A DNA stretch of 64,000 nt from Dyadobacter sp. LHD-138 (GTDB taxonomy: Bacteria; Bacteroidota; Bacteroidia; Cytophagales; Spirosomataceae). The translations under genes were made by a program, and so were the position numbers. Location: the NCBI RefSeq assembly GCF_030929615.1, contig NZ_JAVFVU010000027.1, forward strand, positions 62,001 through 126,000, given 5' to 3'. Below the pieces are notes generated by a model. That model searched no databases, was not told the origin of the DNA, and saw only the letters and a list, made by a program, of their open reading frames with translations. Below are positions 56,390-64,000 of this stretch, one piece after another; the first letter of the stretch is position 1, and every line of letters starts with the position of its first letter.

Positions 56390-57811
56390 TTAAAACTTTA
56401 GAATAAACTCACTTCCCCTGCCTGGTTCACTGACCAAATCAATGCTCCCACCATGCCGCTCCACCACCTGGCGGACATAGGCAAGCCCCAGCCCGAAACC
56501 TTTGACCGCATGTAAATCGCCCGTCGGTACACGAAAAAAACGGTCGAAAACGGCTTGCTGGTGGTTTTTTGGAATACCTATTCCATTATCCGCTACGGCC
56601 AGCTGCCAGTTTTTACCTTCATTTTTAAATTTAAAAACCACCGTTACTGTTTCATTGGAATATTTCAATGCATTATCAACCAGGTTGCTAACCACATTCG
56701 CAAAATGCATCCGGTCTACTGTTACTGTTTCGTTGTCGGTAAAATGATGCTCGAACTGAACCGGCTTGGTGGCTTTGAGCTGATAGTTTTCGGTGATTTC
56801 AGCAATAAGCTGGCGCAGGTTAACCGGCTCACGATGCAGTTTCATGTCCTGCTTGTCTTCCACAGCCATATCGAGTACTTTTTCAACCAGTTCAGAAAGA
56901 CGCCCGAGGTTGTTTTGGGAAATGGTCAGGTAGCTTTTTGTTTTCTCAGGATTGTCGAGCACGCCGTAATTCATCATCGCTTCCACGGCGGCCGTTACCG
57001 TTGCAATGGGCGTTTTGAGCTCGTGGGTCATGTTATTGATGAAATCGTTTTTGATTTCGGAAAGCCGCTTTTGTCTTAAAATCGTTCGCAGCATGTAAAT
57101 GAAGCAGCCGGTCGTCAGGGTTAGCAGAAAGAAACTCGCCGCCAGTAAACCACCCATTTTTTTGAACAAATAAAAAAACGGCATATCAAAGGTCGCCTGC
57201 ACGAACAAGTGCTTGACCGGATTAATAGGCACGGCGAATGTCTTTAGCTGCTTCGTCGCATTCCAACCATCCAATTTGTTATCAATGAAGTATGTATTTT
57301 CTTCACTGATTTTGGGTCTGATGCGCAGGGTATCAATAAAAAATGCAGCCTGAATTCCACGCAGCCGAAGTTCGGACTGATAGGCTTTATACAGTTTTTT
57401 TTTGTCGATCTGATCGCCTTCTGCCCAGCCCATGACGAGCATCCTCGAGATTCGGTTTGCTAAGGTGTCTCCCGGTGCTGCTGCTTTGGCTTGATCTACA
57501 CCTTCTGAGCTGATGTACAGGTGCGTTTGCGCATTTGGCCCCGATTTGAATTTTCTGACGATCATCTTTGGGCGGGATAATGGCGGTGGGCCCGGCGCCC
57601 CAAGTTTCTGGCGATCGTAGCTGAACATAGCATCCGCCCGCGCGATCTGTTCCTTCTCGACAACACGAAAGAGTGCTTCCTGAACGGTTTCCTTAAACTG
57701 TGAGCGGTTGAGCCGATACGTCGTCAAAAGCCAATAAGCCTGAAACGCATTGATTGCTACAATGCAAATGGTCATCAACCAGAAAATGAATCGGATACGG
57801 GTGCTGCTCAT
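56390..57811 (-). CDS. Sensor histidine kinase
   Basis: A 473-residue kinase with TM1 (about 7-28), a periplasmic sensor of about 190 residues (no known domain recognised; it has the GPPPLSRPKMIVRKF region), TM2 (about 225-245), then HisKA with phosphoacceptor His in NNMTHELKTPIATV and an ATPase domain with N-box (SNLVDNALKYS), DNGIGIP, FFRVPTG and GFGLGLAYVRQVV. It pairs with the OmpR-type regulator directly downstream. It is divergent from the GLPGLI and outer-membrane barrel genes at 57935, which it probably controls; such neighbourhoods suggest sensing of envelope or peptide stress, but the signal is unknown. Confidence 0.94.
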   Translation of the reverse strand: MSSTRIRFIFWLMTICIVAINAFQAYWLLTTYRLNRSQFKETVQEALFRVVEKEQIARADAMFSYDRQKLGAPGPPPLSRPKMIVRKFKSGPNAQTHLYISSEGVDQAKAAAPGDTLANRISRMLVMGWAEGDQIDKKKLYKAYQSELRLRGIQAAFFIDTLRIRPKISEENTYFIDNKLDGWNATKQLKTFAVPINPVKHLFVQATFDMPFFYLFKKMGGLLAASFFLLTLTTGCFIYMLRTILRQKRLSEIKNDFINNMTHELKTPIATVTAAVEAMMNYGVLDNPEKTKSYLTISQNNLGRLSELVEKVLDMAVEDKQDMKLHREPVNLRQLIAEITENYQLKATKPVQFEHHFTDNETVTVDRMHFANVVSNLVDNALKYSNETVTVVFKFKNEGKNWQLAVADNGIGIPKNHQQAVFDRFFRVPTGDLHAVKGFGLGLAYVRQVVERHGGSIDLVSEPGRGSEFILKF

Positions 57812-57852
57812 ACTACAAAGCTACATTGCTGAACGCTGTTTTGATGCGGCTG

Positions 57853-57887
57853 TAACACTATTTAACACAAAATACCAGTGCTTAACA
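57853..57887 (+). promoter_or_regulatory. Three TAACA repeats in helical phase
   Basis: TAACA occurs at 57853, 57863 and 57883, spaced exactly 10 and 20 bases, on one face of the helix. The site lies between the kinase start at 57811 and the GLPGLI start at 57935, the arrangement expected for OmpR-family binding. Confidence 0.55.
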
Positions 57888-57934
57888 TAGCTTCGCCGCA
57901 CCTTTGGAACATCAAAACTAAACAAGAGAATGCT

Positions 57935-58708
57935 ATGAAAATCAAACTATTGCTGGCTGCATTGTGGCTGGCCGCCGGGCAGGCTTATGCGCAGTTTTCG
58001 GGACAGATCAGCTACGAGATCGTCCGCAAGATCGATCCTTCGCAACTGAAGATGGTCATTAATGGCGAGCCCGTTAAACCAGGTGACCCGAATTTCCCGA
58101 CTGACATTCCGGATTCGCGCACGTTTGGGCAAAAGTCGCTTTTTGACGGAAATTATGTCAGAGAGGTTTTGGATGATCAGAATACAATTGTAAGCCGCGT
58201 TTTCCCCGATGGCGGGCCTCCCAGAACGACCAATCTGGGTCGGCCATTTGATGAATATAAATGTGTAGACCTGGCAGGAAAAAAGGTGATCACGTTTTTG
58301 AGCATGAAAGGTCCGGAGGCAAAAACGTATAAAAGTGAATCTGCAATTGAGCCTGTTCCCGGCTGGGAGCTCACCGACCAGACCAAAAAAATCGCAGGTT
58401 ACCCATGCAAAAAAGCCACTGTAAAGTTCAAAAACGAGTCTTATGCCGTCTGGATCACCGAGGAGTTGCCCGGAACCTACTCGCCGGTGCACGAGTTGAC
58501 GCCGGAAAAAGGTGTAGTACTATTAATTGAAAGTGCGCGGGAACAATTCAGGGCAACAAAAGTGCAGTCCAAAATGGTAAATCCCACAGACGTGAGGCCG
58601 CAGGCGGGCGCACAGCAAATTTCCAAAGAAGAGCTAAATGACATGCGTGAAAAAGTGCTGGCCGATTTTCGTCAGCAGAAAATGATGCCGGGAGACGGTG
58701 GAAGGTAA
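57935..58708 (+). CDS. GLPGLI family protein
   Basis: A 257-residue secreted protein from ATG 57935 (signal peptide MKIKLLLAALWLAAGQAYAQ); the in-frame start at 57878 would add 19 residues before the signal. The core has the family pattern: an N-terminal FSGQISYEIVRK strand, a central KKIAGYPCKKATVKFKNESYAVWITEELP, and P-x-G-type turns (LPGTYSP) in the region for which the family is named. These proteins are typically encoded beside TonB-type outer-membrane barrels in Bacteroidota; their function is not established. The stop is one base before the barrel gene start. Confidence 0.88.
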   Translation: MKIKLLLAALWLAAGQAYAQFSGQISYEIVRKIDPSQLKMVINGEPVKPGDPNFPTDIPDSRTFGQKSLFDGNYVREVLDDQNTIVSRVFPDGGPPRTTNLGRPFDEYKCVDLAGKKVITFLSMKGPEAKTYKSESAIEPVPGWELTDQTKKIAGYPCKKATVKFKNESYAVWITEELPGTYSPVHELTPEKGVVLLIESAREQFRATKVQSKMVNPTDVRPQAGAQQISKEELNDMREKVLADFRQQKMMPGDGGR

Positions 58709-58709
58709 C

Positions 58710-61505
58710 ATGATGAGAATCAGTATACTATTAGCCATCCTTATCCTGATGCATCTCGCCGCCGCCGGACAGAAATCCACTGTCCGAGCGGAAGTGTCAG
58801 GCATTGTTCTCGATTCGGTCAGCAAAAAACCTTTGCGCACGGCCTCCGTATCCCTGCTCACGCAGCGCGACTCTGCTTATGTTAGTGCAAATGTTACAGA
58901 CGGAGATGGAAAGTTCCGCCTCAAAAATGTCTCTGCTGGGAGTTACCGTTTGCTTACCACCTTTATTGGTTATCGTAACAAATCTGCGTTCTTTGAGATC
59001 ACCGGCAGCAATCCCGTCAGCCTCGATACATTATGGATGACCGAGCAGGGGACCGATTTACAGGAAGTGGTGATCAAACAGGAAGCGCCGCCAGTGAGCA
59101 TTAAAGGGGACACGGTACAATTCAATGCAGACGCATTCAAGACCGAACCGAATGCGCAGCTGGAAGAGTTGCTCAAAAAATTGCCTGGTGTGGAAGTTTC
59201 ACGTGACGGGGAAATCAAAAGCAATGGGCAAGCCGTGCGCCGGGTGTATGTGGACGGAAAGCCGTTTTTCGGGGACGATCCCAAAATGGCGACGCGTAAT
59301 CTACCGGCCGACATTGTCGATAAGGTGCAGGTGTACGACCAGTCTTCCGACCAATCGCAATTCTCCGGCATTGACGATGGTGATCGCGAGCGGACGATCA
59401 ACATTACGATTAAGAAGGACAAGGGAAAAGGTTATTTTGGTCAAAATGCAATTAGCGCCGGCCGGGATACGGAAACGAACGTAATGCGTTATCAGGGAAA
59501 GCTGAGCCTCAACCGATTTAATAACCGAAATGGCGGGCCTGGCAGGCAGATATCGCTGGTTGGTCAGGCTAACAATCTGAATCAGCAGAATTTCTCACTC
59601 GGCAACGGCAATCTGCCCGGTGGCGGAATGGGCGGGCAGATGTTCATTGGTCAGTCGGGTTCTTTCGGAAATGAAAATGCCCAGTCGTCGGCGAACATTA
59701 CAGAAGTTCGGGCGGGGGGAGGCAACTACCGGGCCGAGGGCAAGAAAGTGCGTTATGGAAAACGGGCGGAAATATCGGCTAGCTATTTTGCCAATCAGGC
59801 GATCACAACCACCGATCAGAAAAACCGGCGCGAATACATTCTTCCCGGCCAGTCTTTTTTTACAGATCAAGCCAATTCTAACCGAAACGAAGCATTCAAT
59901 CAGCGATTTAACGGACGATTTGAATTTCAGCTGGATTCATTGACGAGCATTCGTCTCACTCCGAACATTTCATGGCAAAATGTACGCTATAACAGCAATT
60001 TGAGTAATCATTCCTACTCCACGGACGGCGACTCTTTGAATGCGGGGGAAACGCATTACCGCTTGACTGGGAACGGTTTAAACGGCTATAACAACCTTAT
60101 ATTCATGCGGAAATTCGGGAAGCTGGGCCGGACATTGTCCGCAAACCTGAATACGATTTTGTCAAATGGGCGGAATACAGGCTACAATCAGTCTCGAAAT
60201 GTCTTTTACGATTCGCTGGGTTTGGAAAAAATAGGTAACGAAATTGACCAGCAAAACCGACAGAACAGTTTTTCGGTACAAAACAACCTGAGTTTTTCCT
60301 TTACAGAGCCGCTTTCATTTCGTCAAAAGCTGGAAGTAAGGTACGCCTGGCTGAATAATCAAAACCGTCAGTCCCGGTATGTTTTTGATAAAAATGAGGA
60401 GACTAATAGCTATTCATTTCCTGATTCCATGTTGACCAACCGTTTTGCGGGAACATTTGTGGCGCATAAAGCGGGCGCAGCGTTACAGACACAGCGGCTC
60501 AGGTTCAGCTACACGCTGGGTTTTGATCTGCAGAGCTCCCTGCAGGTTTCCGATAATTTGTCAGAAGGTTCACGCATTGACAAGCAGTATTTTCACTGGC
60601 TGCCCAATGCATTGTTCAGCTATACGTTTTCGGGCAACCGCCGCGCGCGGCTGCAATATCGCACGCGCATTGCCCCGCCGAGTGTGACGCAGTTGCAGCC
60701 TGTGATCGACAATACCAATCCATTGGACGTCAAAAACGGTAATCCTGGGCTCCGTCCCGAATATTATAATACACTGACACTTACCTACAATAGCTCGAAA
60801 AACAGCGGCGAGCGCAGTCTTTTTGTTTTTGCAAATCTCAATCAGAGCAACAGTCGGATCAACGATGCGAGCTCGATCAGCGCTGAGGGCGCCCGCTTTT
60901 CCAAACCCATTAATACGCAGGGTTTCTTGGCGCTGAACAGTTTTGTATCGTGGAGCAAGCATATTCCTGCGTTAAAATTTAGTTTAAGCCTTCATACACA
61001 GGTCAATATGTCCGCTGGGCAAGGTTTGATCAATAACCTTAAAAACGAGGCGAAAACGACCTTGCTAGGCCAGGGAATTCGCATACAATCGGCTTTTGAT
61101 GGAAATGTGGACTACGGGTTTGGTGCGCGGCTCAATTATCAGCAGGCGAAATATTCGCTTTTGCCGCAGCAGAATGCGCAGTACTGGTCGCAATATCTGA
61201 CGGCGGATCTGCACTGGCGGCTTCCATTCAATTTTGTACTCAGTACTGATTTGACTTACACCGGAAACACGGGCCGCACTGCTGGTTTTAACCAAAAATT
61301 CACACTCTGGAATGTTGCATTATCCCGCCAGTTTTTAAAGGGGAAACAAGGTGAAATAAGGATCAATGTATTTGATATCCTGAACCAGAACCGCAGTCTG
61401 TCACGTAACATGACGGAGACTTATGTGGAAGATCTGCAGAGCGTTGTTTTGAGACGATATTTTCTGGTGAGTTTCGTATATAACCTTCGGAAGTTCGGGA
61501 TTTAG
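58710..61505 (+). CDS. Outer-membrane beta-barrel protein with carboxypeptidase-regulatory-like domain
   Basis: About 931 residues from ATG 58710 (a second ATG at 58713 is possible; GGAAGG lies at 58700). A signal peptide is followed by a carboxypeptidase-regulatory-like/CNA-B type domain (VSGIVLDSVSKKPLRTASVSL, KFRLKNVSAGSYRLLTTFIGY), a plug-like segment (IKGDTVQFNADAFKTEPNAQ, LEELLKKLPGVEVSRDGEI, RRVYVDGKPFFGDDPKMATRNLP) and a long barrel ending in FVYNLRKFGI. It resembles the TonB-dependent-like OMP_b-brl_3 proteins paired with GLPGLI genes. The barrel contains a Gly/Asn-rich stretch (GNGNLPGGGMGGQMFIG). It is probably cotranscribed with the GLPGLI gene. Confidence 0.9.
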   Translation: MMRISILLAILILMHLAAAGQKSTVRAEVSGIVLDSVSKKPLRTASVSLLTQRDSAYVSANVTDGDGKFRLKNVSAGSYRLLTTFIGYRNKSAFFEITGSNPVSLDTLWMTEQGTDLQEVVIKQEAPPVSIKGDTVQFNADAFKTEPNAQLEELLKKLPGVEVSRDGEIKSNGQAVRRVYVDGKPFFGDDPKMATRNLPADIVDKVQVYDQSSDQSQFSGIDDGDRERTINITIKKDKGKGYFGQNAISAGRDTETNVMRYQGKLSLNRFNNRNGGPGRQISLVGQANNLNQQNFSLGNGNLPGGGMGGQMFIGQSGSFGNENAQSSANITEVRAGGGNYRAEGKKVRYGKRAEISASYFANQAITTTDQKNRREYILPGQSFFTDQANSNRNEAFNQRFNGRFEFQLDSLTSIRLTPNISWQNVRYNSNLSNHSYSTDGDSLNAGETHYRLTGNGLNGYNNLIFMRKFGKLGRTLSANLNTILSNGRNTGYNQSRNVFYDSLGLEKIGNEIDQQNRQNSFSVQNNLSFSFTEPLSFRQKLEVRYAWLNNQNRQSRYVFDKNEETNSYSFPDSMLTNRFAGTFVAHKAGAALQTQRLRFSYTLGFDLQSSLQVSDNLSEGSRIDKQYFHWLPNALFSYTFSGNRRARLQYRTRIAPPSVTQLQPVIDNTNPLDVKNGNPGLRPEYYNTLTLTYNSSKNSGERSLFVFANLNQSNSRINDASSISAEGARFSKPINTQGFLALNSFVSWSKHIPALKFSLSLHTQVNMSAGQGLINNLKNEAKTTLLGQGIRIQSAFDGNVDYGFGARLNYQQAKYSLLPQQNAQYWSQYLTADLHWRLPFNFVLSTDLTYTGNTGRTAGFNQKFTLWNVALSRQFLKGKQGEIRINVFDILNQNRSLSRNMTETYVEDLQSVVLRRYFLVSFVYNLRKFGI

Positions 61506-61552
61506 TGGTTGCTTATTTTCCATTTCTACTTTTCTGGTTGTCGGAGAATTGG

Positions 61553-62074
61553 CTAGCGTTTTTCCAGGAATATTTGCTTGATGTCACGATTGAGGCCTTT
61601 CCACAGCATTCGGTTGTTCGAATAATCAATTTCGATGGAATAATTTTCTCCGGTCAGGCCCAGGTCACGGAAGAAAATTTCATCATCTTTCCATGGCCTC
61701 GATCCTGTCGGAAAGTTTGTTTCGAATAAAGTAAATGCTTGCGGGCCGGTTTTCTTCACAATTCTTTCAGCGGAGGCCATCATCCGGAATGTCACTGGCC
61801 ATGTTTTTCCCTGCAAAAACAGCTCACCCTTGCAAACAGGATAGCGGCTGTCTTCTTCGCGGGATATACTGTTAATCTGTAATTTAGCAAAGTCCTTAAA
61901 AATCGTATCTCTTTTTACTGAGCCTGTTGGATTGCTGTATTTAATGTCAAACTCAACTTCCCGGAGATTCCACCTGCCATACATGCGGCTTACGAGCGAA
62001 TCCATGATCTGGACGGTGCCTTTGTCAAAATCCACCGGTTTTTCAGATTGTTGGGGCTTGCAAAAACAGGGCAA
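61553..62074 (-). CDS. Lipoprotein-like protein with missing standard start
   Basis: About 173 residues or more: hydrophobic ILNAALILTVLPCFCKPQQ, then a soluble domain (FDIKYSNPTGSVKRDTIFKDFAK, GKTWPVTFRMM, FFRDLGLTGENYSIEIDYSNNRMLWKGL) of beta-rich, lipocalin-like character. No family recognised. The signal-like segment continues upstream without any ATG (AYEEQILNAAL), so the annotated TTG start at 62074 would cut through the signal. The 5' end is probably lost at the same place as that of the divergent MarR gene. Confidence 0.65.
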   Translation of the reverse strand: MPCFCKPQQSEKPVDFDKGTVQIMDSLVSRMYGRWNLREVEFDIKYSNPTGSVKRDTIFKDFAKLQINSISREEDSRYPVCKGELFLQGKTWPVTFRMMASAERIVKKTGPQAFTLFETNFPTGSRPWKDDEIFFRDLGLTGENYSIEIDYSNNRMLWKGLNRDIKQIFLEKR

Positions 62075-62109
62075 GACAGTAAGTATGAGCGCAGCGTTTA
62101 GTATTTGTT

Positions 62110-62521
62110 CTTCGTAAGCATTTGGATATTTGGTCCCACCAAAATATAAAGCCGTATTGGGGAGATGTTAAAATTTCTCATATGCCAGTAATATTCAACA
62201 TTAATTTGGACGGTAGTACTTCGATTGACATTGCCAGGAAATCGATGATCGCTAAGCAGTCTATAAGCCGTACTATTAAGGAACTGCAGGAAAAAGGTTT
62301 TGTCGTGACCAAGCCGATGAAACATGATAAGAGAACTTCTGGAATTATCCACAGAAGGCAAACAGTTTGTATTGGATGCCAGCGACACAGCCGTCAGCTT
62401 GCAGGAAAGTTACAAGCAACTCATAGGAGCCGAAAAGCTTACGATCGCCGACGTGATTAACAAGATTATTGCTTACCACGAACAGCTTCAGGAAGAACAG
62501 GGAGGCTATGATTCTGAATAA
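62110..62521 (+). pseudogene. MarR-family transcriptional regulator, 5'-truncated and frameshifted
   Basis: Frame 1 (about 62110-62335) encodes HQNIKPYWGDVKISHMPVIF followed by the winged-helix part GSTSIDIARKSMIAKQSISRT, IKELQEKGFVVTKPMKHDKRT. Frame 2 (62340-62521) continues with ELSTEGKQFVLDASDTAVSL and the C-terminal dimerisation helix. The two overlap at SGI/ELST with a +1 shift, which splits the wing from the last helices. Upstream no ATG or ribosome site precedes the frame, and the usual N-terminal helix is short or missing. Confidence 0.75.
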
Positions 62522-62606
62522 ACCAGACGAGATCTTCCAACTGAATTACGATTTAACTTGCGCGTAACTCAGTTGGAAAGAACAGGCATCAGGATGTTGC
62601 CGGAAA

Positions 62607-64000
62607 TTATATTTTATTAAGGAATGAAGATAAATCGAGTTCGTCCTTCATTAATTTCTGCTGTTCGAGCAATTTTGTTTTCAGCTCTTTTAAAATATTT
62701 TTGCTCGTCGTCAGGTCAGAAATGTCGTGCATTTCTTCGGGATCTTGAAGGAGGTCAAACAAAAGGATTTTCGATGCAGCAGGGTAAATAATCATTTTGT
62801 ATTTGTCCGTTCTGACCATGCGCTGCGTATTCATATAGCACCCATAAATATCCGAATACGGGCTTTTGGTCCTTTTGTCTCTGATTATCGGCAGCAGACT
62901 GTTGAAAAATACGTGTGCGGGTTTTTTGACGCCGGCCAGTTCATATGATGTCGCCATCACATCCTGCATGTATACATTTTGATCCCTTTTTTCTCCTTTG
63001 GGAATTCCGGGGCCATTTATCACCAGGGGCGGACGGACGCTGTGATCAAACATACTTTGTTTGCCCATGAGTCCGTGATGGCCAACCGAAAGGCCATGAT
63101 CAGCAGTGAAAATGATATAAGTATTTTCCATTTTTCCACTCTTCCGCAGCGCATCCAGAATTCTGCCGACCTGCTCATCCATGTAAGAAATGCTTGCGTA
63201 ATACTCCTGTATGTTCTTCCTGACCGCAAAAGGCGTTCTCGGAAATGGTGCGAGTTGTTCATCCCGCAGATCGGTACCGCATCCCATTTCAGTTTTATAT
63301 GGGTAATCGTCCAAATAGCTTACCGGTAATTTTATCTGATCGACTGGATATTTATCTACCCATCTTTTGGGTGCCTGCCTCGGATCGTGTGGCGCATTGA
63401 ATGCCAGATACATGAAAAATGGAGTATCTTTTTTAGATGCATCCGCTATGTAGCCGACTGCATCGTCCGCGACAACCTCACTCCAGTGCTTTCCGCCTTT
63501 CCAAAATCCCCCGTATTCCTCGTTCCATGGTTGCCAGGTCGTATCCTGCCGGGAAAGGGGACGGTTATAACCCTGCGGAGTCTGGTTGGGCATTCCCGGG
63601 CGAATGTTACTGGCATGATCAAAGAGTTTTTGAGCGTCGGTTGCCACATGCCACTTTCCCGTCATGTAGGTCTCATAGCCAACTTGTTTCAATTGCTGCG
63701 GCCAAAATCCGCGGGCTGCGACCAGGGGAGCATAATTTGCTTCCTGTTTTTTTGCATCCCATACCGACAAACCCGTAATCAGCATTGCACGGCTCGCGAC
63801 ACAGACCGCTCCGTGCCATGCACCCATATTGTAAGCATGGGTGAAGGTTGTCCCGTTTTTAACGAGACGATCCAGATTTGGCGTAATCACCTGGTCGTTT
63901 CCCAGCGCATGAACCGAGTTGAACCGCTGATCGTCCGTAAATATCAAAATGATATTTGGTTTGCTGTCATTTGATACTGACACGTTTTTTTGACGGCTTG
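62607..64000 (-). CDS. Sulfatase, N-terminus beyond the window
   Basis: At least 464 residues of a formylglycine-dependent sulfatase. The N-terminal metal-binding stretch is PNIILIFTDDQRFN, the modification motif C-V-A-S-R (in AVCVASRAMLITG) gives the catalytic formylglycine, and YMTGKWHV, FTADHGLSVGHHG and the two-Asp/His metal set follow. The frame stays open to the window edge (SRQKNVSVSND), with no signal peptide inside, so the real start lies further right. Members of this family cleave sulfate esters from polysaccharides or small molecules; substrate unknown. The motif variant with Ala in place of Pro is known in sulfatases modified by anaerobic or alternative maturases. Confidence 0.9.
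   Translation of the reverse strand, partial: SRQKNVSVSNDSKPNIILIFTDDQRFNSVHALGNDQVITPNLDRLVKNGTTFTHAYNMGAWHGAVCVASRAMLITGLSVWDAKKQEANYAPLVAARGFWPQQLKQVGYETYMTGKWHVATDAQKLFDHASNIRPGMPNQTPQGYNRPLSRQDTTWQPWNEEYGGFWKGGKHWSEVVADDAVGYIADASKKDTPFFMYLAFNAPHDPRQAPKRWVDKYPVDQIKLPVSYLDDYPYKTEMGCGTDLRDEQLAPFPRTPFAVRKNIQEYYASISYMDEQVGRILDALRKSGKMENTYIIFTADHGLSVGHHGLMGKQSMFDHSVRPPLVINGPGIPKGEKRDQNVYMQDVMATSYELAGVKKPAHVFFNSLLPIIRDKRTKSPYSDIYGCYMNTQRMVRTDKYKMIIYPAASKILLFDLLQDPEEMHDISDLTTSKNILKELKTKLLEQQKLMKDELDLSSFLNKI

Noticed and set aside
1..64000. Search for Bacteroidota -33/-7 promoters (TTTG and TAnnTTTG)
   Set aside because: Only partial matches with wrong spacing were found upstream of the main genes, so no promoter is annotated.

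Overview
The window looks like a chromosomal segment from a Bacteroidota species of the order Cytophagales, close to Dyadobacter or Spirosoma; the genus is inferred. Grounds are three very large secreted proteins with type IX secretion (T9SS) C-terminal tails, two-component-propeller/Y_Y_Y sensor kinases, GLPGLI and HYC_CC_PP family proteins, a 7TM-DISM receptor and a SusC-style carboxypeptidase-regulatory outer-membrane barrel. No tRNA, rRNA or CRISPR array was seen.

Region 1 (1-14884) is a duplicated and partly decayed set of signalling genes. It holds a DUF389 membrane protein; two near-identical intact LuxR/NarL response regulators (2092, 14234) plus the wreck of a third (1-404); two regulators whose receiver lacks the phosphoacceptor aspartate (8902; 13534, the latter with no DNA-binding domain); and two large propeller sensor kinases on the minus strand, one intact (10210-13380) and one broken by a single-base slip in a run of eight T (5152-8372). 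A stub of a third kinase lies at 42818. Several of these genes, and the surface-protein gene at 36061, have related short elements upstream (core TGTCGCAA / TGTAACAAAATTGCTA), a candidate common operator.

Region 2 (14950-19150) is insertion-sequence debris around a T9SS protein with a DUF4347 head (15707-18580): a shrunken IS982-family element with both terminal repeats, an IS3 orfA fragment, and the 5' end of another IS982 copy.

Region 3 (19195-34210) is a copper/silver resistance island read in one direction: HYC_CC_PP protein, YncE-like lipoprotein, small secreted repeat protein, DUF2231 membrane protein, a CusA-type RND pump split into two reading frames, CusC-like outer-membrane channel, two adaptors with heavy-metal-binding heads, a DUF3347 lipoprotein, a multicopper oxidase fused to an outer-membrane barrel, and a CopB-type P-ATPase. 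IS fragments lie on the left and gene fragments on the right, which suggests acquisition by transfer.

Region 4 (34220-53789) carries gene scraps, then two giant T9SS surface proteins of 2205 and 2676 residues that bracket a kinase stub and a 7TM-DISM protein with a C-terminal DNA-binding domain. Region 5 (53790-64000) holds more debris (thioredoxin-like fragment, broken IS200/IS605 element, IS982 end), an OmpR-type response regulator and sensor kinase transcribed away from a GLPGLI protein plus outer-membrane barrel operon, a lipoprotein-like gene and a frameshifted MarR gene that face away from each other and both lack normal starts, and a sulfatase running off the right edge.
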